A stretch of DNA of 64,000 nt, taken from positions 1-64,000 of the forward strand of contig CABMPP010000016.1 of NCBI GenBank assembly GCA_902388495.1, in the 5' to 3' direction. Both the position numbers and the translations under genes were made by a program. Shown here piece by piece: positions 44,733-51,706 of this stretch. The notes below the pieces were generated by a model. The model made no database searches. It had not been told where the DNA came from and saw only the letters and a list, made by a program, of their open reading frames with translations. This DNA comes from an uncultured Bacteroides sp. GTDB lineage: Bacteria; Bacteroidota; Bacteroidia; Bacteroidales; Bacteroidaceae. Each line of letters opens with the position of its first letter. The stretch's first letter is position 1.

Positions 44733-45653
44733 ATGAAAGTATTAGTCGCAACAGACAAACCGTTTGCTAAAGTAGCAGTAGACGGTATTCGCAAAGAAAT
44801 TGAAGCAGCGGGTTATGAACTCGTTTTGCTGGAAAAATATGGTGAGAAGGCAAAATTGCTGGAAGCAGTGAAAGATGCTAACGCCATTATTATCCGTAGC
44901 GACATCATTGATGCCGAAGTTTTGGATGCAGCCAAAGAATTGAAAATCGTAGTACGTGCAGGTGCAGGTGTAGACAATGTAGATCTTGCTGCTGCCACTG
45001 CTCATAACGTATGTGTAATGAACACTCCGGGGCAGAATTCCAATGCCGTAGCCGAACTGGTTTTCGGATTGATGGTGATGGCTGTCCGCAATATGTATAA
45101 TGGTACTTCGGGTACGGAACTGAAAGGTAAGAAATTGGGTATTCACGCTTACGGTAACGTAGGTCGCAATGTAGCCCGTGTTGCTAAAGGTTTCGGTATG
45201 GATATCTATGCCTATGATGCCTTCTGCCCGAAGGACGTTATCGAGAAAGACGGTGTGAAAGCGCTGGATTCGGTCGAAGAACTTTATTCTACTTGTGACG
45301 TTGTATCTCTGCATATCCCTGCTACAGCCGAAACCAAGAACTCTATCAACTATGCATTGGTGAACAAGATGCCGAAGGGCGGTCTGTTGGTAAATACAGC
45401 CCGCAAGGAAGTCATCAACGAAGCCGAGTTGATTCAGTTGATGGAAGAACGTTCCGATTTGAAGTACATGACCGACATCATGCCTGCTGCCAACGAAACT
45501 TTTGCAGCCAAGTTTGCCGGGCGTTATTTCTCTACACCGAAGAAGATGGGTGCACAGACTGCCGAAGCCAATATCAATGCAGGTATTGCAGCTGCAAAGC
45601 AGATTGTAGGGTTCCTGAAAGATGGTTGCGAGAAATTCCGTGTAAACAAGTAA
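44733..45653 (+). CDS. serA: D-3-phosphoglycerate dehydrogenase SerA (short form)
   Basis: 306 aa. NAD-dependent first step of serine synthesis. The Rossmann motif is GNVGRNVARV. Further family motifs are IIRSDIIDAEVL, VRAGAGVDNVD, NTPGQNSNAVAELV and NTARKEVINEAELIQLM. It lacks a C-terminal ACT domain, so allosteric serine inhibition of the E. coli kind is not expected. In the active-site region near the C-terminus, the His expected of the family is not obvious (DIMPAANETF). It is downstream of serC. Confidence 0.9.
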   Translation: MKVLVATDKPFAKVAVDGIRKEIEAAGYELVLLEKYGEKAKLLEAVKDANAIIIRSDIIDAEVLDAAKELKIVVRAGAGVDNVDLAAATAHNVCVMNTPGQNSNAVAELVFGLMVMAVRNMYNGTSGTELKGKKLGIHAYGNVGRNVARVAKGFGMDIYAYDAFCPKDVIEKDGVKALDSVEELYSTCDVVSLHIPATAETKNSINYALVNKMPKGGLLVNTARKEVINEAELIQLMEERSDLKYMTDIMPAANETFAAKFAGRYFSTPKKMGAQTAEANINAGIAAAKQIVGFLKDGCEKFRVNK

Positions 45654-45657
45654 TAAG

Positions 45658-45852
45658 ATGAATAGCAAAACTGCCTATAAATTTGCGGTAATCTATTTGA
45701 TGATAGGTGCCGGAGTATTTGCAGTAAGCAGTATATTCAGAAAAGAACTGTCAGATTTCGCCCTCGGCTTTTGCGAGGGCGTATCTGTTGTACTGATATT
45801 AGGTAGCGCTATCTATCTGCTAAGATACTTCACAAAAAAGAAAAACCAATAA
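45658..45852 (+). CDS. Small two-segment membrane protein in the ser operon
   Basis: 64 aa. Two hydrophobic segments (FAVIYLMIGAGVFAVSSIF and ALGFCEGVSVVLILGSAIYLL) with a basic tail RYFTKKKNQ. It starts 4 nt after the serA stop and ends 25 nt before the DUF1015 gene, so it is almost certainly cotranscribed. The function is unknown. Confidence 0.8.
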   Translation: MNSKTAYKFAVIYLMIGAGVFAVSSIFRKELSDFALGFCEGVSVVLILGSAIYLLRYFTKKKNQ

Positions 45853-45877
45853 TCTCCATTAAAAAACACCTTGACTT

Positions 45878-47125
45878 ATGGCTACAATTAAACCTTTTAA
45901 AGGCGTTCGTCCTCCGCAGGACTTGGTAGAACAAGTTGCTTCACGTCCTTACGATGTGCTGAACTCGGCCGAAGCGCGCGAAGAAGCAGCAGGAAACGAG
46001 AAATCCCTGTATCACATCATTAAACCCGAAATAGATTTTCCCGTTGGTACGGATGAGCATGATGAGTGTGTTTATCAGAAGGCAGCCGAGAATTTCCAAA
46101 TGTTCCAGGATAAAGGCTGGTTGGTGCAAGATGACAAAGAGAACTACTACGTATATGCTCAGACAATGAATGGCAAGACGCAGTATGGTTTGGTAGTAGG
46201 TGCCTATGTTCCCGACTATATGAACGGTGTCATCAAGAAGCACGAACTGACCCGTCGTGATAAGGAAGAAGACCGCATGAAGCATGTCCGTGTGAACAAT
46301 GCCAATATTGAGCCGGTATTCTTTGCCTATCCCGATAATGATACATTGGATGCCATCATTGCCCGCTATACCGCTCAAAAGCCGGTGTACGACTTTATTG
46401 CTCCCGGCGACGGTTTCGGTCACACGTTCTGGATCATTGACAAGCAGGAAGATATAGATGCCATCACCAAAGAGTTTGCCAAGATGCCCGCTCTTTATAT
46501 TGCCGACGGACACCATCGTAGTGCAGCTGCCGCTTTGGTGGGTGCCGAGAAAGCCAAACAAAACCCGAACCATCGTGGTGATGAAGAATACAACTACTTC
46601 ATGGCTGTTTGTTTCCCTGCCAATCAGTTGACCATCATCGATTACAACCGCGTTGTGAAAGACTTGAACGGCTTGACTCCCGAACAATTCCTTGCTGCTG
46701 TCGGCAAGAACTTCATTGTAGAAGAAAAAGGAACGGAAATCTACAAACCCTCCGGCTTGCATAATTTTGCCCTTTATCTGGAAGGAAAGTGGTATAGTCT
46801 GACTGCCAAGCCGGGTACGTACAATGATAATGACCCTATCGGCGTACTGGATGTGACCATCTCCTCCAATCTGATACTGGATGAAGTTCTTGGCATAAAA
46901 GATCTTCGTTCCGATAAGCGTATCGACTTCGTAGGCGGTATTCGTGGATTGGGAGAATTGAAGAAGCGTGTGGATAGTGGTGAGATGAAAGTTGCTTTGG
47001 CTCTCTATCCCGTTTCTATGAAGCAATTGATGGATATTGCCGATACGGGTAATATTATGCCTCCCAAGACTACTTGGTTTGAACCGAAACTGCGGTCAGG
47101 CTTGGTAATTCACAAACTGGACTAA
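45878..47125 (+). CDS. DUF1015 protein, possible serine-kinase-like ParB/Srx-fold enzyme
   Basis: 415 aa, DUF1015 family, starting IKPFKGVRPPQDLVEQVASRPYDVL. The motif ALYIADGHHRSAAA in the middle resembles the GHHR/GHRR signature of the ParB/sulfiredoxin superfamily, which includes free-serine kinases (SerK, SbnI). The DUF1015-serA-serC arrangement is seen here directly. A role in making or using phosphoserine is an inference from the motif and the operon, not established from this sequence. Confidence 0.8.
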   Translation: MATIKPFKGVRPPQDLVEQVASRPYDVLNSAEAREEAAGNEKSLYHIIKPEIDFPVGTDEHDECVYQKAAENFQMFQDKGWLVQDDKENYYVYAQTMNGKTQYGLVVGAYVPDYMNGVIKKHELTRRDKEEDRMKHVRVNNANIEPVFFAYPDNDTLDAIIARYTAQKPVYDFIAPGDGFGHTFWIIDKQEDIDAITKEFAKMPALYIADGHHRSAAAALVGAEKAKQNPNHRGDEEYNYFMAVCFPANQLTIIDYNRVVKDLNGLTPEQFLAAVGKNFIVEEKGTEIYKPSGLHNFALYLEGKWYSLTAKPGTYNDNDPIGVLDVTISSNLILDEVLGIKDLRSDKRIDFVGGIRGLGELKKRVDSGEMKVALALYPVSMKQLMDIADTGNIMPPKTTWFEPKLRSGLVIHKLD

Positions 47126-47137
47126 AAGAACAGAGTT

Positions 47138-47220
47138 AGTCCGTCATTCAGCGCAGCGAAGAATCTCTTCTCTTTGCATAAGAGGGAGTAGGTTCTTCGC
47201 TGCGTTCTGAATGACGGACT
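47138..47220. terminator. Large hairpin between convergent genes (GCGAAGAATCT family)
   Basis: AGTCCGTCATTCAG...CGCAGCGAAGAATC on the left mirrors GGTTCTTCGCTGCG...CTGAATGACGGACT on the right with a 2-nt offset. The core GCGAAGAATCT followed by a pyrimidine run also occurs at 29247. It probably ends transcription from both sides. Confidence 0.75.
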
Positions 47221-47228
47221 ATATCTTT

Positions 47229-47600
47229 TCAAGAATGTCGTTTGAAGTATTGTCTCCTCATCCATCGGTCGAACAGCATAAAAAGTGGAATGGCTATAAG
47301 TATCAATAGATAGAAAGAGGGTATTTGGACTTTTTCCACTTCTGCGATGGCAGTCGGAGTGAAAGCTTCCCGAATGGTATCTCCAAAATAGACAATCAGC
47401 CCTGCTATACTACTACCTATCAGGAAAACCGCTGCAATGATGGTTGCCAGCAAAGTTCTCCGTTCCGTTCTCTTTTCGCGTAAGCGTACGGACTCTTCCA
47501 CCTTCTGCATGGTGCGATAGGCAAAGTTGGGAGACAGACGGAAAGCGCTCTGTTCCTGCATTGCCTTTTTCAGTCCTTTATCTTTATCTTCTTCGTTCAT
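47229..47600 (-). CDS. Membrane partner of the ECF sigma factor (putative anti-sigma)
   Basis: 123 aa. A cytosolic N-terminal part with SAFRLSPNFAYRTMQKVEESVRLREKRTERR is followed by two hydrophobic segments (LLATIIAAVFLIGSSIAGLIVYF and SFYLLILIAIPLFMLF). Its ATG overlaps the sigma stop as ATGA. I see no zinc-binding anti-sigma motif (HxxxCxxC). The anti-sigma role rests on operon position and topology. Confidence 0.75.
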   Translation of the reverse strand: MNEEDKDKGLKKAMQEQSAFRLSPNFAYRTMQKVEESVRLREKRTERRTLLATIIAAVFLIGSSIAGLIVYFGDTIREAFTPTAIAEVEKVQIPSFYLLILIAIPLFMLFDRWMRRQYFKRHS

Positions 47601-48145
47601 ACTGTTTCCTGTTTCATTAAAACATATATTTTTTTGCGTATGCGGTGCAACTTTACCTTGGCGTTGCTTTCCGTCAGTCCTGAGATTAGAGCGACCTCAT
47701 GCATTGTCTTCTCTTCATAATAGAACAAGCTGATCAATGCCCGTTCTTCCGAGTCGAGTTGCTCCACGGCTCTTTTCAATTTTGCGATCTGTTCCTCACC
47801 TTCTTCATTCAAGGCTTCGTCAACTTGGGCGTCCGATATATTGGCGAGTAACGTATCGTCCATGGCAAAGGTATCGAATTTCTTTTTCCGTGCGCTCGAA
47901 ATAGCTGTATTATAAGCTATCGAATAAATCCACGTAGAAAAAGAGCTGCTTCCTTTGAAAGATTCGAGATGCTGAAAAGCTTTCAGAAATACATCCTGCG
48001 TCAGTTCTTCTGCATCCTCCTGGTTGGAGACAATGCGGACAATCAGGCTGAATACCTGCTGACCGTATGTATCGAGAAAGTACTCGTAAAGAGCTGTTTC
48101 TCCATTCAAGATACGCCGGATGATATGTTTTTCGTCATCTTTCAT
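47597..48145 (-). CDS. ECF-family RNA polymerase sigma factor
   Basis: 182 aa from the chosen start. Region 2 is SLIVRIVSNQEDAEELTQDVFLKAF and SFSTWIYSIAYNTAIS; region 4 is EERALISLFYYEEKTMHEVALISGLTESNAKVKLHRIRKKIY. Start: an ATG at 48166 would lie upstream of the -10 element of the gene's own probable promoter (48156-48162), so translation should begin at the ATG at 48145 (MKDDEKH). It is followed by its membrane partner with a 4-nt overlap and divergent from a DUF6249-like gene that has the same promoter. Confidence 0.9.
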   Translation of the reverse strand: MKDDEKHIIRRILNGETALYEYFLDTYGQQVFSLIVRIVSNQEDAEELTQDVFLKAFQHLESFKGSSSFSTWIYSIAYNTAISSARKKKFDTFAMDDTLLANISDAQVDEALNEEGEEQIAKLKRAVEQLDSEERALISLFYYEEKTMHEVALISGLTESNAKVKLHRIRKKIYVLMKQETV

Positions 48146-48155
48146 TTTGTCTGTT

Positions 48156-48181
48156 AGACGCAGCATTGCCGGGATGGTTAC
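48156..48181 (-). promoter_or_regulatory. ECF-type promoter of the sigma gene (autoregulation)
   Basis: On the minus strand GTAACC (48181-48176), 13 nt, TGCGTCT (48162-48156): a classic AAC-N16-CGTC ECF layout. It is identical in sequence and spacing to the plus-strand element at 48219-48244. Confidence 0.82.
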
Positions 48182-48218
48182 AACTTTTAGATGAAAAAAT
48201 ATTTTTTATCAGAAAAGT

Positions 48219-48244
48219 GTAACCTCATAAAAGTCATTGCGTCT
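48219..48244 (+). promoter_or_regulatory. ECF-type promoter of the DUF6249-like gene
   Basis: GTAACC (48219-48224), 13 nt, TGCGTCTAA. The spacer sequence differs from the opposite promoter but its length is the same, and AAAAGT also precedes both -35 elements. It gives a leader of about 40 nt. Confidence 0.82.
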
Positions 48245-48289
48245 AAAGGGTACAAAGAAACGAAAATACTAACTTAAAAAGAAACGAAT

Positions 48290-48688
48290 ATGATGGATTT
48301 TATTATGGTGCCTGCAGTAATGACAATCATTACTTTGGGAGTTTACAAACTGTTCGAACTGTTTGTTTGCAAAAGAGAGAGAATCATGCTGATTGAGAAA
48401 ATGGGTGATCAGCCAGAAATGCCAAAGATGCCGGTTGCCAAGTTATATGGTAACTTCTCTAACTTCTCTTTTTCGGCTTTGAAGATAGGATGTCTATTGG
48501 CCGGTATGGGACTTGGACTATTGATAGGATATTTTATCTGTTACGCAACGATTCCCGAATTCTTTACCACTGACAGATGGGCTTATCGAGAAACTGCTTC
48601 TCTGATTTATGGTGCTTGCGTATTGGGATTTGGCGGAATTGGTCTTATTACCTCTTTTGTTATAGAATTGAAGCTCAATAAGAAGTAA
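48290..48688 (+). CDS. DUF6249-like membrane protein, probable ECF target
   Basis: 132 aa. An N-terminal hydrophobic segment (IMVPAVMTIITLGVYKLFELF), then a short cytosolic loop (CKRERIMLIEKMG) and two further segments (ALKIGCLLAGMGLGLLIGYFICY and SLIYGACVLGFGGIGLITSFVI). The layout matches small Bacteroidetes membrane proteins named DUF6249. It has the same ECF promoter as the divergent sigma gene. The function is unknown; it may act in an envelope stress response. Confidence 0.75.
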   Translation: MMDFIMVPAVMTIITLGVYKLFELFVCKRERIMLIEKMGDQPEMPKMPVAKLYGNFSNFSFSALKIGCLLAGMGLGLLIGYFICYATIPEFFTTDRWAYRETASLIYGACVLGFGGIGLITSFVIELKLNKK

Positions 48689-48708
48689 TACGAAAAAAAA
48701 CACGATAT

Positions 48709-48764
48709 TTGTCTCCTGAAATGAGGTTCATTTCTAGGATGGATCTAAAAATATCAGGAGACAA
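48709..48764 (+). promoter_or_regulatory. Inverted repeat that hides the ribosome-binding site of the next gene
   Basis: TTGTCTCCTGA (48709-48719) and TCAGGAGACAA (48754-48764) are perfect 11-bp complements with a 34-nt loop. The right arm contains the AGGAG Shine-Dalgarno-like sequence and ends at the first base of the ATG (48764). Confidence 0.65.
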
Positions 48765-49345
48765 TGAAGATACTGATTCTTAATAGTAGCCCCCGCCGAC
48801 AGGGGAATATTTCGAAGATGCTGGAAGCGATGAAGCAAGAAGCTGAAAGTGGTGGAGCAGAAGTAACATTTGTACGTGTGCCGGACTTGCAGGTTCGTCC
48901 TTGCATCGGTTGTATGAAGTGCCGCTATACTCTGAAGTGCTGCTTGCCCGAAGATGATTCGCAAAAGGTATTGCAGTTGATAAAGGAAGCAGATGCTTTG
49001 ATTATCGGTGCCCCCTGCTATTGGGGAAACTTGCCGGGAGAACTGAAAGTGCTTTTCGACCGTATGGTCTACGGTATGATGGGGGAGAACTCCTGGGGAA
49101 TGCCTCTTCCGCTGCATAAGGGCAAGAAGGCAGTCATTGTAAGCACATGTACTACTCCCTATCCCTTCAACATCCTCTACAACCAGTCGCATGGAGTGGT
49201 GAAGGCACTGAAGGAAATCCTGAAATGGAGTGGGTTCAAGATTGTGAAGACGATTGAAAAGGGAGGAACCAAGAAGCATCCGGGACTGTCGGAGAAAGAA
49301 ATGGCGCGCTGCCGTAAAACAGTACAATTATTAAGCATTGCCTGA
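48764..49345 (+). CDS. Flavodoxin-fold NAD(P)H-dependent oxidoreductase
   Basis: 193 aa. The FMN-binding start is ILILNSSPRRQGNISKM. It also has the Cys-rich CIGCMKCRYTLKCCL typical of the family's iron-sulfur-flavoprotein/NADPH-dependent FMN reductase branch, and GAPCYWGNLPGELKVLFDR. There are more Cys than are needed for one cluster. The substrate is unknown. Its start region is in an inverted repeat. The next ORF begins on the last base of its stop (TGATG). Confidence 0.87.
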   Translation: MKILILNSSPRRQGNISKMLEAMKQEAESGGAEVTFVRVPDLQVRPCIGCMKCRYTLKCCLPEDDSQKVLQLIKEADALIIGAPCYWGNLPGELKVLFDRMVYGMMGENSWGMPLPLHKGKKAVIVSTCTTPYPFNILYNQSHGVVKALKEILKWSGFKIVKTIEKGGTKKHPGLSEKEMARCRKTVQLLSIA

Positions 49346-49548
49346 TGAACAAAACTTCTTCTTGTCTTGTTAGAATATCAGTAACAGAAAATTCAATAGG
49401 TATGAATATAGATAAGAACAAGAAGAAGAAGAAAGAAATGTTGCCCGGGCAACAGATCGGCCTTTATGGTAAGGCTGATAAGAAAGATGTTCGTCAGATG
49501 GTTAAGATTTTGAATCCTGACAAAAACAGTATGGAGAGCAGAGGTTAA
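49345..49548 (+). CDS. Small Lys-rich protein coupled to the flavodoxin-like gene
   Basis: 67 aa, with its ATG overlapping the upstream stop by one base (TGATG). A Lys-rich stretch (DKNKKKKKEM) is followed by LPGQQIGLYGKADKKDVRQMVKILNP. An internal Met (near 49402) could be the true start. The TAA is inside the terminator hairpin. I recognise no family. Confidence 0.5.
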   Translation: MNKTSSCLVRISVTENSIGMNIDKNKKKKKEMLPGQQIGLYGKADKKDVRQMVKILNPDKNSMESRG

Positions 49549-49563
49549 TCCTCTGCTTTTTTT
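49537..49563 (+). terminator. Rho-independent terminator
   Basis: AGCAGAGG / CCTCTGCT with a 5-nt loop, then T6. It overlaps the stop codon of the small Lys-rich ORF. Confidence 0.9.
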
Positions 49564-49571
49564 ATGTTCCT

Positions 49572-50732
49572 TTAGATGAAGCGTTGCCGGCAGCATTGAA
49601 TAATGCGGCAGATCTGCTCTACTGTTCTGCAAATATTCTCTTGTGCAAAAGCTGGCTCCGTTGCTTGCTCTAAAGACATGGGAGAAGGAGTGATGGAAAA
49701 TACTCCCTGAAATCCAGCTCTATTCAGTTCCTCTACATCTTCTATAGAGCCTGCCAATAAGATGACGGGAATATGCTGTCTTCTTGCTTCTTCCAATACT
49801 CCCAAGGGGACTTTTCCCATAACAGTTTGTCGGTCTGACTTGCCTTCACCAGTGATAATGAGATCGGCACCTTTTATGCTTTCGGAGAAGTGAAGAGTGT
49901 CCAGCAATAACCGGATGCCGGGCTTCAATTCTGCATTCAGGAATGCCGATAGCCCTCCGCCCATGCCACCGGCTGCACCGGCACCGGGTACGTGTGTGAT
50001 ATCTCTGCCCGTAAATTTATAGATTACTTTAGCCAGTTTCTTCATATTCTTGTCCAACTTAGCCACCATTTCCGGGTCTGCTCCCTTTTGCGAAGCAAAG
50101 ACATAAGCTGCACCAGTAGGACCGGTAAACGGATTTTGCACATCACATGCCGCCGTAAAATGAGAGTCTTTAAGTGCCGGATGTACAGCAGAAGAATCAA
50201 TAGAGGCAACATCGGCCAGTAATGCTCCGCACATACCGTCAGGTCCCAACTCTTTTCCGCTTTTATCCAGAAAGCGGAATCCTACCGCTTGCAGCATTCC
50301 TAAACCTGCGTCGTTGGTTGCACTGCCGCCAAGTCCAATGATGAAGTTCCTGCATCCCCGTTCCAGTGCATCATATATCAATTCTCCCGTTCCGAGAGTA
50401 GTTGTCAACATCGGGTTACGTTTCTCTTTGGGAACGAGGGGAAGTCCGCTAATGGCTGCCGTTTCAATAAAAGCCGTCTGTCCGTCACCGGAAATGCCGT
50501 ATTGAGTATTACGCAGTTCCAGCAGAGGGGAGTGGGCACAGACGGAAATGCGTCTTCCTCCGGTGGCGGCAATAAGTGCATCCTGCATCCCTTCTCCTCC
50601 GTCGGCCACGGGAAAGCTGATTACTTCGCATTCGGAGAAGACATTTCGTATACCTTTGGTAGCAGCAATTGCTGCTGCTGCCGAGGTGAGGCATTCTTTG
50701 AAAGAATCTATGGCGATTATTACTTTTTTCAT
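49572..50732 (-). CDS. Glycerate kinase (GlxK/GarK family)
   Basis: 386 aa. Phosphorylates D-glycerate to 2- or 3-phosphoglycerate. Family motifs: IAIDSFKECLTSAAAAIAA, FPVADGGEGMQDAL, GLGGSATNDAGLGMLQA, GAGAAGGMGGGLSAFL and IITGEGKSDRQTVMGKVP. It is full length. It fits with the hydroxypyruvate/glycerate-type dehydrogenase at 16.8 kb, though the genes are far apart. A minus-strand -7 element TACCTTTG lies at 50796-50789. Confidence 0.94.
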   Translation of the reverse strand: MKKVIIAIDSFKECLTSAAAAIAATKGIRNVFSECEVISFPVADGGEGMQDALIAATGGRRISVCAHSPLLELRNTQYGISGDGQTAFIETAAISGLPLVPKEKRNPMLTTTLGTGELIYDALERGCRNFIIGLGGSATNDAGLGMLQAVGFRFLDKSGKELGPDGMCGALLADVASIDSSAVHPALKDSHFTAACDVQNPFTGPTGAAYVFASQKGADPEMVAKLDKNMKKLAKVIYKFTGRDITHVPGAGAAGGMGGGLSAFLNAELKPGIRLLLDTLHFSESIKGADLIITGEGKSDRQTVMGKVPLGVLEEARRQHIPVILLAGSIEDVEELNRAGFQGVFSITPSPMSLEQATEPAFAQENICRTVEQICRIIQCCRQRFI

Positions 50733-50851
50733 GGAATGATCTGTTTGTTTTCGTCACGGTGTCCCGGATATTAGGAAACATGCCTTTACAAAGGTAAACT
50801 TTTCCGATGTAAATCTCTGCATAAAACAGGAAAACTGAGTATATTTGCAGC

Positions 50852-51454
50852 ATGAGCGAAGATACGTATAAAACCATTACCGCCCCATCCGAGGGAATTT
50901 ACACAGAGAAGCGTAGCAAGTTTATCGCTATCGCTCTGCCGGTGCGTACGGTCGAAGAAGTGAAAGCGCATCTGGAAACTTATCAAAAGAAGTATTACGA
51001 TGCCCGCCACGCGTGCTATGCCTATATGCTGGGGGCCGAACGCAAAGACTTCCGTGCCAATGACAACGGAGAACCCTCCGGCACGGCAGGCAAACCCATC
51101 CTTGGACAAATCAACTCCAATGAACTGACGGACATTCTGATTATCGTAGTCCGTTATTTCGGAGGCATCAAGTTGGGTACAAGCGGACTGATTGTTGCCT
51201 ATAAAGCAGCTGCTGCCGAGGCTATAGCTGCCGCTACGATTATAGAGAAGACAGTAGATGAAACCGTCGCTTTTCTTTTTGAATATCCCATGATGAACGA
51301 TGTGATGCGTGTGGTGAAGGAAGAGGAGCCGGAGATACTGGAACAATCGTACGACATGGATTGCCGTATGGTGCTTCGCATCCGCAAGTCCATGATGCCG
51401 AAGTTGCGGGCACGGCTGGAGAAAGTAGAAACTTTACGTTTTGAAGAAGCATAA
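50852..51454 (+). CDS. YigZ/IMPACT family protein
   Basis: 200 aa. N-terminal UPF0029/IMPACT domain: EGIYTEKRSKFIAIA, DARHACYAYMLG, DNGEPSGTAGKPIL, VVRYFGGIKLGTSGLIVAYKAAA. A C-terminal DUF1949-like half follows (FEYPMMNDVMRVVKEE). The family may bind nucleic acid or ribosomes; the activity is not defined. A -7 element TATATTTG (50840-50847) ends 4 nt before the ATG, implying a leaderless transcript if used. Confidence 0.9.
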   Translation: MSEDTYKTITAPSEGIYTEKRSKFIAIALPVRTVEEVKAHLETYQKKYYDARHACYAYMLGAERKDFRANDNGEPSGTAGKPILGQINSNELTDILIIVVRYFGGIKLGTSGLIVAYKAAAAEAIAAATIIEKTVDETVAFLFEYPMMNDVMRVVKEEEPEILEQSYDMDCRMVLRIRKSMMPKLRARLEKVETLRFEEA

Positions 51455-51487
51455 AGTTATTATCGGGTGCTTCCGTGATGCTTGGGT

Positions 51488-51574
51488 TAAAAGAAAAGTG
51501 CCTCGGCATTAAGAGAAAAAGTTCAGAGAATAAGGAGAAAACTTCTTTTCTTTAGTAACTATTCTCTGTTCAAA
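51488..51574. repeat. Degenerate 21-22-bp-period purine-rich units next to the 21-bp array
   Basis: TAAAAGAAAAGTGCC (51488), TAAGAGAAAAAGTTC (51510) and TAAGGAGAAAACTTC (51531) recur at 22 and 21 bp. The third has an inverted partner (TTCTTTTC). It appears to be a second core sequence feeding into the array at 51579 in roughly the same register. Confidence 0.5.
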
Positions 51575-51578
51575 GCTT

Positions 51579-51662
51579 GCGAACGGATATTCGCAGTGCT
51601 TGAATATGTATTCGCGCAGTGCGAACGGATGTTCACAAAGTGCGGATGGACTTTCATCCGAT
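51579..51662. repeat. 21-bp-period palindromic array (copy 2, inverted relative to 6341)
   Basis: Cores GCGAAC, TTGAAT, GCGAAC and GCGGAT begin at 51579, 51600, 51621 and 51642, exactly 21 bp apart. Each is followed after about 5 bp by an inverted partner (ATTCGC, GTTCAC or TTCATC). The reverse complement shares a run of more than 25 identical bases with the array at 6341. Confidence 0.9.
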
Positions 51663-51706
51663 ATGTGTATGTAAATAGTTTAATTTAATAATAGAACAAG
51701 TTTGAT

